From: JTS-RE37 sp963756115
Lineage (GTDB): Bacteria > Bacteroidota > Bacteroidia > Flavobacteriales > Flavobacteriaceae
Direction of reading: 5' to 3'
DNA: 64,000 nucleotides
NCBI GenBank assembly: GCA_963756115.1
Contig: CAVWMN010000010.1
Coordinates: 1,116,001 to 1,180,000, forward strand
The notes under the pieces were generated by a model. That model was not told where the DNA came from. It made no database searches and saw only the letters and a program-made list of their open reading frames with translations. Each line of letters begins with the position of its first letter. The first letter of the stretch is position 1. Both the position numbers and the translations under genes were made by a program. Of the stretch, positions 36,586 to 46,921 are shown one piece after another.

Positions 36586-39500
36586 ATGATTATGATTCAA
36601 CAAAGTGATTTTCATTCGTTAAAATCTGCCGGCAGGAAGCGCGTCGCAACCTTTGGTACGATTTTATCCATGCTTTTTTGTCTTGTGGGCGGTGTTGCGA
36701 TGGCAACCGGGAACACAGGTATTGAGAAAGTAAAAACACTAGAGGTTTTTCAGGCAACGATCACGGGAACCATCACGGATCCTTCCGGGGTACCGCTTCC
36801 CGGTGCCAACGTTGTTATAAAAGGAACCTCAACCGGAACCGTAGCGGATTTTGATGGTAATTATTCCATTGCTGCTTCAGCCGGGGACGTTCTGGTCTTT
36901 TCCTATACGGGATACAACAGCCTTGAAAGGACTGTTGGTTCAGATTCCGTCATAAATGTAACACTGGAAGAGGGCCTCGCATTGGATGAGGTGATCGTAA
37001 CGGGGTATACCACGGAGACCAAACGGGAAACCACAGCTGCGGTATCCATTGTTAAAGCAGAGGAACTCGCAGCAATCCCATCCGGTAACATTGAACAACA
37101 ATTACAGGGAAGGGTAGCCGGTGTAACAGTTCTGACCAATGGCCAACCAGGTACCACCAGCCAGATACGGGTGCGTGGTTTCGGAGCTTTTGGCGGTAAC
37201 TCCCCATTATATATAGTGGATGGAGTCCCTGTTGAATCAACTGATTTCCTGAACCCGGACGATATTGAAACCACAACCGTCCTTAAAGATGCAGCAGCAG
37301 CTTCCATTTACGGGGCAAGGGCTGCCAACGGAGTTGTGGTATATACCACAAAGCAGGGATCCCGGAATAAGGCCACAGAAATATCATTAAATGTTTCCAG
37401 CGGTGTTACCGATCCCAACGTGGCCGGGGCACCCCGGAACCTGAATCCGCAGGATATGGCGGATTATACCCATATAGCCTACCGCAACAACGCTGCTGCA
37501 ACAGGGACCCCTGTGCAGTATACCCACCCGCAGTACGGTCCTAATCCGGTACCCAGGTTTCCGGACTACCTGCATGCCAATGGCGACAATGGGGTTGTAG
37601 GATCTGTAGACCTCGCCGCGATCCGTGCAGCCTATGAGGCTGACCCGGAGAATGTCTTCCTGATCAGGCCAAATCTCCAGGGAACCAACTGGTATAAGGA
37701 ACTGACACGTATTGCCCCGCTTACCCGGGTAACCCTTGGGATCAATGGTGGCACAGAGCGCGGCCGTTTCTACTTCGGTTTTAGCTTACAGGAGCAAAAA
37801 GGTATTTTATTGTCCAATGATTTTCAACGGTATACGTCCCGGTTCAATTCAGAATGGGACATAGCCCCCTGGTTGAGTGTGGGGGAAAATTTCCAGGTCA
37901 CCTACCGGTCAGCTGTCGGAGGATTCGGAGGCGATGGCGGGGTTGAAGGTGCGGATGATGAGTCTGTTATTCTTTCAGCCTACAGGATGCCTACTATCAT
38001 CCCGGTATATGATGAGTTCGGCAGTTTTGCCAGTACACGGGCGGCCGGTTTTAACAACCCCAGGAACCCGGTGCGGGTACAAAAGCTAGATGCAACAAAT
38101 GATCTTGGATATGGTATTGGCGGTTTCGGCAACATCTACCTGCTCCTGAAACCAGTTGAGGGTCTCGTCCTTAGGTCCAGTCTGGGTGGCGGTTACAGCA
38201 ACTCACATTTTGTCAATTACGGGTTCCGGTACCTGGGTGATTCCGAACCTCAGGCCAGCAACTCCTTTAGTGAAGGCAGTAACTACTTCTACTCCTGGAC
38301 CTTTACCAATACCGCTACCTACGAAAAATTCTTTGGAAAACATAAAATAAAGGCTTTTGGAGGTATCGAAGCACTGAATACAGGTCAGGGCCGGTTTATC
38401 AATGGTAACGGTATCAACCCGTTCTCTACGGATCTTGATTTCCAGAACCTGAACGTGGTACAAAGCCCGGTTGTGAACAGCGGGCAGTTCAAAGGGGTCA
38501 ACTTTTACTCCCTGTTTGGAAAACTGGATTACAACTGGGATGAGAAATATTACCTTACAGGTGTTCTTCGCCGGGATGGTTCTTCCCGTTTCGGGGGGAA
38601 TAACCGGTACGGTACCTTCCCGGCGGTATCAGCAGCCTGGAGGGTTATCGCGGAACCATTTATGCAGGACCAGGATTTTATCACCGATCTGAAGATCCGT
38701 GGTGGCTGGGGTGAAATGGGGAATTCCAATAACGTTAACCCCAACAACCAGTATTCCTTATACGCGTCTTCCAGGAACAACACCTTCTATCCCATCGACG
38801 GGCAGAACAGTGGTGCAAACGAAGGGTTCGCACAGAGCAGAATCGGGAATCCGGACGCCAAATGGGAAACCAGTGAGACCAAAAACATCGGTTTTGATGC
38901 TTCCTTTTTGGACGATAAGCTGGAATTAATCCTGGACTGGTGGGAAAAAGATACCCGGGACCTCTTATTCCAGGTACCACTGGCTGGGGTAACCGGTAAC
39001 TTTGCTGCCGCTCCGTCCGTGAACATTGCCAGTATGAGCAACAAGGGTATTGATTTCCAGATCATCAACCGGGGAAATATCACAGAGGATTTCTCCTATA
39101 CCCTTACCTTGAACAATTCCTTCCTGAGCAATGAGATCACCTTCCTTGCAGATGGAATCGAATTCTTTGACGGACCTGCTTATCGCGGGATCCGACCTAT
39201 CAGAAATGCTGTAGGCCAATCGATATCCACTTTCTTTGGATACAACGTTATAGGATACTTCAATACCCAGGCAGAAGTAGACAATTCGCCTTCGCAGGAT
39301 GGAAAGGCCTTAGGGAGGTTCCGCTATGAAGATGTGAATGGCGATGGTGCCATTACCCCGGATGACCGTACCTTCCTCGGAAGTGCCGTACCGGACTACA
39401 CCGGTGGGGCTACCCTGAACCTGCGTTGGAAGAACCTGGAGTTTGAAACTTACTGGTACGCATCGGTGGGCAACGAGATCTTCAACCAGTCCAAATGGTT

Positions 39501-39895
39501 TACCGATTTCTTCGGAACCTTTGAGGGATCCGCCAAAGGGTCAGGCCGCCAAGAGGTCCTGGACACCGGAATTGGGGAACAACGCAGCAGCACCGATCTG
39601 GGAAAGTGCCTCCAACCTGAGTACCAGCGGGGCTGAAAACTCCTGGTATGTGGAGGATGGCTCTTTCCTCAGGTTGCAACGCCTTGCATTTGTCTATTCC
39701 TTTGACCAGAATATGATAGAAAATTGGGGAATGAGCAAGTTCAAACTGGGCCTTGCAGCCAACAACATCTGGACGATCACGAACTACTCCGGATTGGATC
39801 CGGTAGTTGCCGGCCCGGACACCAACTTCGGTATCGACGTGGGTAACTACCCTGTAACCCCCAGCTACTTAATCAGTTTGGAAATAGGACTTTAA
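36586..39895 (+). CDS. susC: SusC/RagA TonB-dependent outer membrane receptor, frameshifted near the 3' end
   Basis: About 1100 residues when two frames are joined. N-terminal signal (~25-45), CarboxypepD_reg-like domain (ITGTITDPSGVPLPGANVVI, ~62-140), then the plug (LDEVIVTGYTTETKRE; GAARAANGVV-like YGARAANGVVVYTTKQG, ~240-265) and the beta-barrel. The main frame ends at a TGA after 1016 residues (39636), but barrel sequence continues in another frame to 39895 (ENSWYVEDGSFLRLQRL ... YLISLEIGL), ending with the normal C-terminal strand. The switch is at 39541, where one extra T after GCCAAAGGG breaks the phrase AKG-QAAKRSWTPELGNN. Imports oligosaccharides with SusD (39952). Unless the base is an assembly error, the barrel lacks its last strands and would not fold. 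Confidence 0.93.
39541..39541 (+). other. Single-base frameshift position in susC
   Basis: Upstream frame reads GCC AAA GGG, then TCA; skipping the T at 39541 gives CAG GCC GCC AAG AGG TCC TGG, which restores the conserved SusC C-terminal region. One extra base (or two missing) is the simplest explanation. Confidence 0.8.
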
Positions 39896-39951
39896 CGGTA
39901 AAACAAAAAAATGATGTATCTATTTTTTATATCTTTAAAACAAAAATAACT

Positions 39952-41685
39952 ATGAAAACTATGAGTAGATTAAAGAAACTATCCGTCTTTGTGATGGCAC
40001 TGATGATGGTGTCCATCTCCTGTAGCGACGAATTTCTCGAAATCGCGCCTGCAGGGTCCCTCGCGGATGCCCAGGTAGGGACTAAGGCCGGAATCGAAGG
40101 ATTGCTGATCGGGACCTACGCGGCCCTGAACGGGGTGTTTGGAAACCGCTTTGAAGGGCCTAACCACTGGGTTACCGGTTCTATCCTCGGCGGGGAAGCC
40201 AACAAGGGAACAGATGCCGGGGATTATTCCTCCATCAACCCGGTACAACGGTATGAACATGATGCCACCCAAGGTGATCTGGATGCTCTTTGGAGAGGTC
40301 GGTTTGAAGGGGTGAGCAGGGCTAACAAAGTATTACAGGCTCTTGCTGTTGCGGAGGATGTAAATGCAGCAGATGCAGCCCGGATTGCAGGTGAGGCGAG
40401 GTTGCTGCGGGGCCATTTTTATTTTGACCTTAAAAAGCACTTCAACAGCGTCCCTGTATTCGATGAAACATTATTGCCCAGTGAAGTTATTGAGGTCCCT
40501 AATACACCCGATGTATGGCCGCAAATTGAAGCCGATTTCCAGTTTGCCTATGACAACCTTCCGGCTGTCAACGGGGCAGGCAGGGTGAACAAATGGGCTG
40601 CTGCCGCCTATATGGGCAAGGCCAAATTATACCAGCAAAAATACGCAGAAGCCAAATCCTGGTTTGATGATGTCATCGCCAACGGGGTTACATCCAACGG
40701 CCTAAAGTATGCTTTGCTCGATGATTATGCACAGATCTATAATGCTGAAAATGACAACCACGCGGAAACCGTGATGGATGTTGAATCCGCAAATAATACA
40801 GGAGATGTACAAAATGCAAATGCATTTGATGATTTGAATTATCCCTATAACACAGGTCCGGACGGTCCGGGTAACTGTTGCGGGTTCTTCCAGCCAAGTA
40901 TTGAACTGGGGAATTCGTTCAGAACTGGCGCTGATGGCCTTCCTTTACTGGATGGGTCTTATAATACCCCGGCCAATGCCGTGGACAACAATTTTTTCCA
41001 TGTTGTGGTTGAAGGTAATGACGAAGCAACGTTTGTTGAGGACTCTGGTCCCCTTGATCCACGGATCGACTGGTCCATCGGACGAAAGGGTATCCCTTAC
41101 CTCGATTGGATCGAACATCCAGGCCAACCATGGATCCGGAGTTTCCCTTATGGGGGACCTTATTCCCCGAAAAAGTATATCTATTACAGGTCACAGGAGA
41201 ACAGCTTTACAGACGGAAGTTCCTGGACACGGGGGTACGCAACCATGAACTATACCATCATCCGGTTTGCGGATGTACTGCTGATGGCAGCGGAAGCTGA
41301 GATCGAAGCGGGCTCCCTGGAAAAAGCCAGGGAATACGTGAACATGGTACGGGCCAGGGCAGCGAATCCTGATTATTGGGTGAAAGAATATGACAGCGGG
41401 GACAATGCGGCCAACTACAATATTTCAGAATATCCTGCTTCAGCGTTCGCCGACAAAGCTTCTGCGACCGAGGCGGTGCGTTTCGAACGCAAACTGGAAT
41501 TATCCGGTGAAGGCCACAGGTTCTTTGACCTGGTACGGTGGGGTGTTGCTGCAGAGGTACTTAACGAGTATCTTGATTATGAAGGGCAGTTCCTGGTCAC
41601 TAAATTTGGCGGCGCCAACTTTACCGCCGGCAAAAATGAGTTCCAGCCTATCCCTCAACCTCAGATCGATATCCAGGGACTCTGA
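39952..41685 (+). CDS. susD: SusD/RagB family nutrient-binding outer membrane lipoprotein
   Basis: 577 residues with lipoprotein signal (VSISCSDEFLEIAPAG, C24). Helical TPR-type SusD fold: AGIEGLLIGTYAALNG near the N-terminus, RIAGEARLLRGHFYFDLKKHFNSVP (~145-170 in pieces), the YTIIRFADVLLMAAEAEIEAG stretch (~435-455), and the C-terminal FERKLELSGEGHRFFDLVRWG. Caps the SusC barrel and binds glycan at the cell surface. It starts 56 bp after susC and is followed by a good rho-independent terminator at 41732, so susC-susD are probably one transcript separate from the CRTAC1 gene. Confidence 0.96.
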   Translation: MKTMSRLKKLSVFVMALMMVSISCSDEFLEIAPAGSLADAQVGTKAGIEGLLIGTYAALNGVFGNRFEGPNHWVTGSILGGEANKGTDAGDYSSINPVQRYEHDATQGDLDALWRGRFEGVSRANKVLQALAVAEDVNAADAARIAGEARLLRGHFYFDLKKHFNSVPVFDETLLPSEVIEVPNTPDVWPQIEADFQFAYDNLPAVNGAGRVNKWAAAAYMGKAKLYQQKYAEAKSWFDDVIANGVTSNGLKYALLDDYAQIYNAENDNHAETVMDVESANNTGDVQNANAFDDLNYPYNTGPDGPGNCCGFFQPSIELGNSFRTGADGLPLLDGSYNTPANAVDNNFFHVVVEGNDEATFVEDSGPLDPRIDWSIGRKGIPYLDWIEHPGQPWIRSFPYGGPYSPKKYIYYRSQENSFTDGSSWTRGYATMNYTIIRFADVLLMAAEAEIEAGSLEKAREYVNMVRARAANPDYWVKEYDSGDNAANYNISEYPASAFADKASATEAVRFERKLELSGEGHRFFDLVRWGVAAEVLNEYLDYEGQFLVTKFGGANFTAGKNEFQPIPQPQIDIQGL

Positions 41686-41731
41686 TGTGTTGACACAAAA
41701 TCCAGGATACTAATAATTTCTATAATTATCT

Positions 41732-41757
41732 AAAGGCCGCTAATTGCGGCCTTTTTT
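41732..41757 (+). terminator. Rho-independent terminator after susD
   Basis: AAAGGCCGC-TAATT-GCGGCCTTTTTT: a 9-bp GC-rich stem with a 5-base loop followed by a T run, 46 bp downstream of the susD stop. One of the few clear hairpin-plus-T terminators in the window. Confidence 0.85.
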
Positions 41758-41817
41758 ATTTGTTTGATTGCGGTTGTTCCTGCAATTTTGTAAACTGTAC
41801 CCTAATTGATCTTATAG

Positions 41818-44800
41818 ATGAAGATACGTTATTACCTGACAACGGCCCTGCTTTTGGCAGCAGTAATTGGCGGATGTGACCGCAAAGGTAAGGATACTGC
41901 CCTATTCCGGAAAATTGAAACCCGATCCTCCGGGCTGGAGTTCAACAACCAGCTTTCCGAGAATGACTCCATCAACATATTGGATAATGAATTTGTATAT
42001 AACGGCGCCGGGGTGGCCCTCGGAGACCTCAACGGGGATGGGCTTGATGATATTTTCCTGGCCGGGAACCAGGTAGACAACAAATTGTTCCTGAACGATG
42101 GCAACCTCAAATTCCATGACATTACCGAAATTTCCCAAACCGGGAAACCCGATTCGCTCCTGTGGTCATCCGGGGTTTCTATGGTGGACCTTAACCTGGA
42201 CGGGCTCCTCGACATCTATGTCTGCAATACATTCTACAGGGATTCCACCATGCGGCGGAACCTGCTGTATGTAAACCAGGGCAATGACGAAAATAACATT
42301 CCCGTCTTTAAAGAAATGGCCAGGAATTACTGCCTTGATGATACCAGCTATTCCTCCCACGCTCAATTTTTTGATTATGACAATGACGGTGACCTGGACC
42401 TTTTTATTGGCGTTAACCGGATAGAAGGAATCAACCCCAATCAGTTCAGCCCCCTTACAGATGACGGTACCTCCAAAAGTAAGGACCGGCTCTACCGGAA
42501 CGATATGGACAAGGAATCCGGGCATCCCGTATTTGAGGATGTTTCAGCGGAAGCAGGAATAGTGTTCCATGGCTACAGCCACAGCACCCTGATCACCGAT
42601 TTTAACAATGATGGTTTTATGGATATTTATGTGGCCAATGACTTTTTGAGCAATGACCTTATCTATATGAATAACCAGGATGGTACCTTTACCAACAAGG
42701 CCGGGGATATTTTCAAACATTTTAGCCTTTCTTCCATGGGAAGTGACATTGCAGACGTAAACAACGATGGGCAAATGGACATCTTTACAACGGAAATGCA
42801 ACCCTATTACAACAAACGGAAAAAATTATTCCAGGGACCCAGCAGTTACCAAAAAGAAATTTTTACGCGCAAATTCCATTATGCGTACCAATATACCCGG
42901 AATACACTGCAGCTCAACCAGGGGGCCAACCCGGAGACAGGGCTGCCGATATTCGGTGAAGCCGGGATGTTTGCCGGCGTCCAGGAAACAGATTGGAGCT
43001 GGGCTCCCCTGTTCGCTGACTATGATAATGACGGTTGGAGCGACCTGCTGATCACCAATGGGTTCCCAAAAGATGTTACTGACAGGGATTTTGGGGATTT
43101 CAGGGTTACCGCGAGCAGACTGGTAAGCAAGGAAACCCTGATTGAGGCAATCCCGGAAATCAAAATCCCCAATTTTATGTTCAGGAATCTCGGGGACCTC
43201 ACCTTTGAAGACGTTACGGAAAAATGGGGGCTTAATTTCGGAACCTTTTCCAACGGAGCCGCCTATGGTGACCTGGACCAGGACGGAGACCTCGACCTGG
43301 TCATCAACAATATAAATGAACCGGTGATACTGATGGAAAACAGGGCATCAGAAATAAAACCGGAAGATCATTACCTGCGGATCCGCTTAAAAGGTCCGTC
43401 CCAGAACCCGGCCGCCATTGGAAGTGTGGTAGAGATCTTTGTCGATAGCACAAAACAAACCAAATCCCTGCTATCAGGCAGGGGATACCTTTCAAAACCT
43501 GAAAGTGTCCTGCATTTTGGACTTGGACGGAGGGATCATATTGATTCCATGCTGATCACCTGGCCCGGGGGCGGCAAACAGCTTATATCCAAAACCTCAC
43601 TGGAAAAACCGCTCAGAATTGCGTACGATCCTATCAACCTGATTCCCGGCAGGCAGCGGGATACTACCGACCGTGCCCTGATGAAGGAAGTGTCCCGGTC
43701 CTATAACTTATCCTATTTAAGCCCCGATGATGACTTTATCGACTTTAATTTCCAGCGTACACTACCGCACAAATTTTCGCAATACGGGCCTTCGGTTTCT
43801 GTTGGGGACATCAACAACGATGGCCTTGAAGATGTGTTTGTGGCCGCGAGTCGCAGCTATAAGGAAACATGGTTCATTCAGGAAAAGGGTGGCACGTTCG
43901 TTCAGCGCGACGTTAACTATAAAAAGAATGAAAAACTGGAGGAAGAGGATGCCGGATCCCTGCTTTTTGATGCAGATGGGGATGGCGATCTCGACCTGTA
44001 CCTGGCGCGTGGTTGTGCCCAATATCCGGTCGGGCATACGTACTACCGCGACTTGCTCCTGGTCAATGACGGGACGGGCACTTTTACAGAGGCACCTGCT
44101 GCCCTGCCCGAAACGTATTCCAATTCCTCTGCTGTAAAGGCCGCCGACTATGACCGGGACGGGGACCTCGATCTTTTCGTAGGAAGCAGGGTCCTCCCGT
44201 TTTCTTACCCTAATCCGGACCGGTCTTATATCCTAAGAAATGAAAGCACCCCCGGTAATCCCAGTTTTGTGGATGCCACAGCAGAAGTATGTAAAGAATT
44301 GCAGTTCCCGGGGCTTATCAGTGATGCCATCTGGACAGATTTCAACGGGGATGAATGGCCCGACCTTATACTTGCCGGGGAATGGATGCCGATCCGGTTT
44401 TTTCAGAACCGGCAGGGCAAATTGGATGAAATAACCCAAAAAACGGGCATACAAGAGCAAAAGGGCTGGTGGAACAGCCTCGCTGCAGCGGACCTGGACA
44501 ATGACGGGGACACGGATTATATAGCCGGTAATTTAGGGAAGAACAGTTATTTCCAGGCAGCTATGGATACCCCTGTACGGGTGTATGCCAAGGATCTGGA
44601 TGATAACGGGATGGTAGATCCGCTGATTTCCTATTACCTGAGGGATAGCGTCGGTACGAAGAAGGAGTACCTCTACCATCCATGGCAGGATGTGGTAAAA
44701 CAATTTGCAGGAATCCGCAAAAAATTCAATTCCTTTGGAGAATTCGGGGAATCCACCCTCCCTGAAATGTTTTCAGATGGCCTCCTGGCAGATGCTATGG

Positions 44801-45393
44801 TACTGACTGCAAATTATATGCTGTCATCCTGGATTGAAAACCTGGGTGATGGTAAATTCAAACTCCACGCCTTGCCGATGGAAGCCCAGTTGGCGCCAAC
44901 CTTTGGAATACTACCGGTTGACCTTGATAAGGATGAACTGCTGGACCTGCTCATCGTGGGAAATGATTACGGGGTTGAAGTGCAGCAGGGGCGCGCTGAT
45001 GCCCTTTCGGGATTGGCTTTGAGGAATATGGGGGACAGCGGGTTTGAGCCTGTGAGGCTTGACGATAGCCATTTCTTTGTCCCCGGGGATGCCAAAGGTT
45101 TGGTAACGCTGGGTATTGCCGATGAAAAAATGCTTTTCCTGGCATCCCAAAACAATGATTCCCTGCGTGTTTTTGAAAGGACTACCTCCCCGGTAAAGGC
45201 ACTGGTGCCCCTTCAGGACACGGAAGTCAAAGCCCGGCTATATTTTATAGATGGCAGCCACAGGGTCATGGAGTTTTATTATGGAAGTACATTCATGTCC
45301 CAATCAGGGAGGTTTATCCAGGTAGTAGATAACCTCCGTCAGATCCGGTTTTTTGATGGAATGGGGGCCGAAACCCGACGAATGGACTTTTAG
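41818..45393 (+). CDS. CRTAC1-type lipoprotein with FG-GAP/VCBS repeats and ASPIC/UnbV domain
   Basis: 1191 residues, lipoprotein (AVIGGCDRKGKD, C20). Carries about thirteen calcium-binding-type repeats such as DLNGDGLDDIF, DYDNDGDLDLF, DFNNDGFMDIY, DADGDGDLDLY, DYDRDGDLDLF and DLDNDGDTDY, in two blocks separated by an ASPIC/UnbV region (~520-590: GRGYLSKPESVLHFGLGRRD). Each block is expected to form a beta-propeller. Such proteins often accompany SusC/SusD in marine Bacteroidota, and probably bind a ligand at the cell surface; no enzymatic residues are apparent. Ends 6 bp from the convergent sulfatase 3 gene. Confidence 0.92.
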   Translation: MKIRYYLTTALLLAAVIGGCDRKGKDTALFRKIETRSSGLEFNNQLSENDSINILDNEFVYNGAGVALGDLNGDGLDDIFLAGNQVDNKLFLNDGNLKFHDITEISQTGKPDSLLWSSGVSMVDLNLDGLLDIYVCNTFYRDSTMRRNLLYVNQGNDENNIPVFKEMARNYCLDDTSYSSHAQFFDYDNDGDLDLFIGVNRIEGINPNQFSPLTDDGTSKSKDRLYRNDMDKESGHPVFEDVSAEAGIVFHGYSHSTLITDFNNDGFMDIYVANDFLSNDLIYMNNQDGTFTNKAGDIFKHFSLSSMGSDIADVNNDGQMDIFTTEMQPYYNKRKKLFQGPSSYQKEIFTRKFHYAYQYTRNTLQLNQGANPETGLPIFGEAGMFAGVQETDWSWAPLFADYDNDGWSDLLITNGFPKDVTDRDFGDFRVTASRLVSKETLIEAIPEIKIPNFMFRNLGDLTFEDVTEKWGLNFGTFSNGAAYGDLDQDGDLDLVINNINEPVILMENRASEIKPEDHYLRIRLKGPSQNPAAIGSVVEIFVDSTKQTKSLLSGRGYLSKPESVLHFGLGRRDHIDSMLITWPGGGKQLISKTSLEKPLRIAYDPINLIPGRQRDTTDRALMKEVSRSYNLSYLSPDDDFIDFNFQRTLPHKFSQYGPSVSVGDINNDGLEDVFVAASRSYKETWFIQEKGGTFVQRDVNYKKNEKLEEEDAGSLLFDADGDGDLDLYLARGCAQYPVGHTYYRDLLLVNDGTGTFTEAPAALPETYSNSSAVKAADYDRDGDLDLFVGSRVLPFSYPNPDRSYILRNESTPGNPSFVDATAEVCKELQFPGLISDAIWTDFNGDEWPDLILAGEWMPIRFFQNRQGKLDEITQKTGIQEQKGWWNSLAAADLDNDGDTDYIAGNLGKNSYFQAAMDTPVRVYAKDLDDNGMVDPLISYYLRDSVGTKKEYLYHPWQDVVKQFAGIRKKFNSFGEFGESTLPEMFSDGLLADAMVLTANYMLSSWIENLGDGKFKLHALPMEAQLAPTFGILPVDLDKDELLDLLIVGNDYGVEVQQGRADALSGLALRNMGDSGFEPVRLDDSHFFVPGDAKGLVTLGIADEKMLFLASQNNDSLRVFERTTSPVKALVPLQDTEVKARLYFIDGSHRVMEFYYGSTFMSQSGRFIQVVDNLRQIRFFDGMGAETRRMDF

Positions 45394-45399
45394 AGTTCC

Positions 45400-46905
45400 T
45401 CAATGCTCATTGGGATGTTTGTAATCCCCAAAACGGTATTTAACAGTTCGTTTCAGGGGGATGCTCATCCCATTTGTCGCTTCCAGCCAGTCGTAAATAG
45501 CGGCAGACATGGACCTGGCGGTTTCCTGCATCCCGGGTTCTGCAATGAGGTTGTACATTTCCTCAGGATCGTTTTTCAGGTCGTATAACTCATTCCGATC
45601 CCAGATACCGTGAAACTTCATATATTTATACTGCTCCGTCCGCATCCCGAAAACAGTTGGCGTCATGGGAAAATCATATTCCCAGTAGTATTCATAAAAG
45701 ACTTCCGTTCGCGGTTTGGATTCCGTATCCCCTGTTAAAATAGGAATAAATGAAACACCTGGCATATAATCAGGTTTGGAGATCCCCGCTTCGGCTAATA
45801 CCGTTGGTCCAATATCTATATTCTGAACCATCTCTCCGGGAGTAATACCCCCCTCAAACAATTCAGGGCAGCGAACCAGCAATGGAACCTTGACCGACTC
45901 TTCATAAAAATGCCGTTTATCTATGAGCCCGTGTTCCCCCCAGCTAAAGCCATTATCGCCCATATAGATAACAAGTGTACTCTCATCCAGGCCTTCCTTT
46001 TCGAGGTATGCCATAATGGTACCTATACTTTCATCAACCCCGGCAAGGGTTTCACAGTAATCCACCACCATTTCATGGATATCCAGGTTATCATGGTACA
46101 TATAATCCACCCCATGCCAGCTTACCCTTTGGTCCGCCACCCATTGGGGCCATTTAAGGTCACGGTACTCCCCGGTTTTGGTCTGATCAAAAGTTGCCGG
46201 CAGCGCAATCTTCCTTCCTTTATAGATACCTTTATGCCTTTTGGCAGGCTGGAACCCCGCGTGCACCGCCTTGTGGGACAGATACAGGAAAAAGGGCTTC
46301 TTCCTGTCCCTTTTATCCAGCCAGTCAACCGCATGCTCGGTAAGCAGGTCGGTGATATAGGTTGAATCTTTATAAGCCACCCGCTTCCCATTGATGTTCA
46401 GTGTGGGGTTGTAATATACCCCCTGGCCCGGAAAACTCTCCCAATGGGTAAATCCGGGCTGCGGTTCATCCCCATGGTCTCCCATATGCCATTTTCCAAA
46501 GAATCCGGTCTGGTATCCCCCTTTAACCAGGTATTGCGGAAAATACGTAAGGTTTCCGGGATCCGGTGCCTGGTTATCCACAATGGTATGGGTGTGGGAA
46601 AATTGGCCGGTGAGTATGGATGCCCGGCTGGGAGAGCAGAGGGAGGTAGTTACAAAGGTATTGGGGAGGTAAGCTCCCTCTGCAGCTAATTTATCCATAT
46701 TCGGGGTCTTTAACCACGGAACTTTCCCGGTAAAACCCATATAGTCGAACCGGTGATCATCCGTAAGGATAAAGATTACATTGCGTTGCTTTTTTGTTTT
46801 TGGGGTCTCACCATCACTCCCTTCTGAAAATGCAGGTGAAGCCCAAACTTTTCCGGTGATGAGAAGCCCGATGAGTAATATGGCAGTAATTAGTGTCCTT
46901 TCCAT
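45400..46905 (-). CDS. Arylsulfatase-type sulfatase 3 (FGly type, CSPSR)
   Basis: 501 residues from the ATG at 46905 (MERTLITAILLIGLLITGKVWA signal peptide); a longer frame to 46992 overlaps the neighbouring gene. Metal-binding D49/D50 in VIFILTDDHRFD, formylglycine site C90-S-P-S-R with ASILTGQ, FGKWHMGDHG and GDNGFSWGEHG. The arrangement FVTTSLCSPSR...GQFSHTHTIVDN is like N-acetylglucosamine-6-sulfatase-type enzymes, though specificity cannot be set from sequence. Probably removes sulfate from the glycan imported by SusC/SusD. Downstream of an alpha/beta-hydrolase gene by 16 bp, so co-transcribed. Confidence 0.93.
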   Translation of the reverse strand: MERTLITAILLIGLLITGKVWASPAFSEGSDGETPKTKKQRNVIFILTDDHRFDYMGFTGKVPWLKTPNMDKLAAEGAYLPNTFVTTSLCSPSRASILTGQFSHTHTIVDNQAPDPGNLTYFPQYLVKGGYQTGFFGKWHMGDHGDEPQPGFTHWESFPGQGVYYNPTLNINGKRVAYKDSTYITDLLTEHAVDWLDKRDRKKPFFLYLSHKAVHAGFQPAKRHKGIYKGRKIALPATFDQTKTGEYRDLKWPQWVADQRVSWHGVDYMYHDNLDIHEMVVDYCETLAGVDESIGTIMAYLEKEGLDESTLVIYMGDNGFSWGEHGLIDKRHFYEESVKVPLLVRCPELFEGGITPGEMVQNIDIGPTVLAEAGISKPDYMPGVSFIPILTGDTESKPRTEVFYEYYWEYDFPMTPTVFGMRTEQYKYMKFHGIWDRNELYDLKNDPEEMYNLIAEPGMQETARSMSAAIYDWLEATNGMSIPLKRTVKYRFGDYKHPNEH

Positions 46906-46921
46906 ATTGTACTGATTTAGT

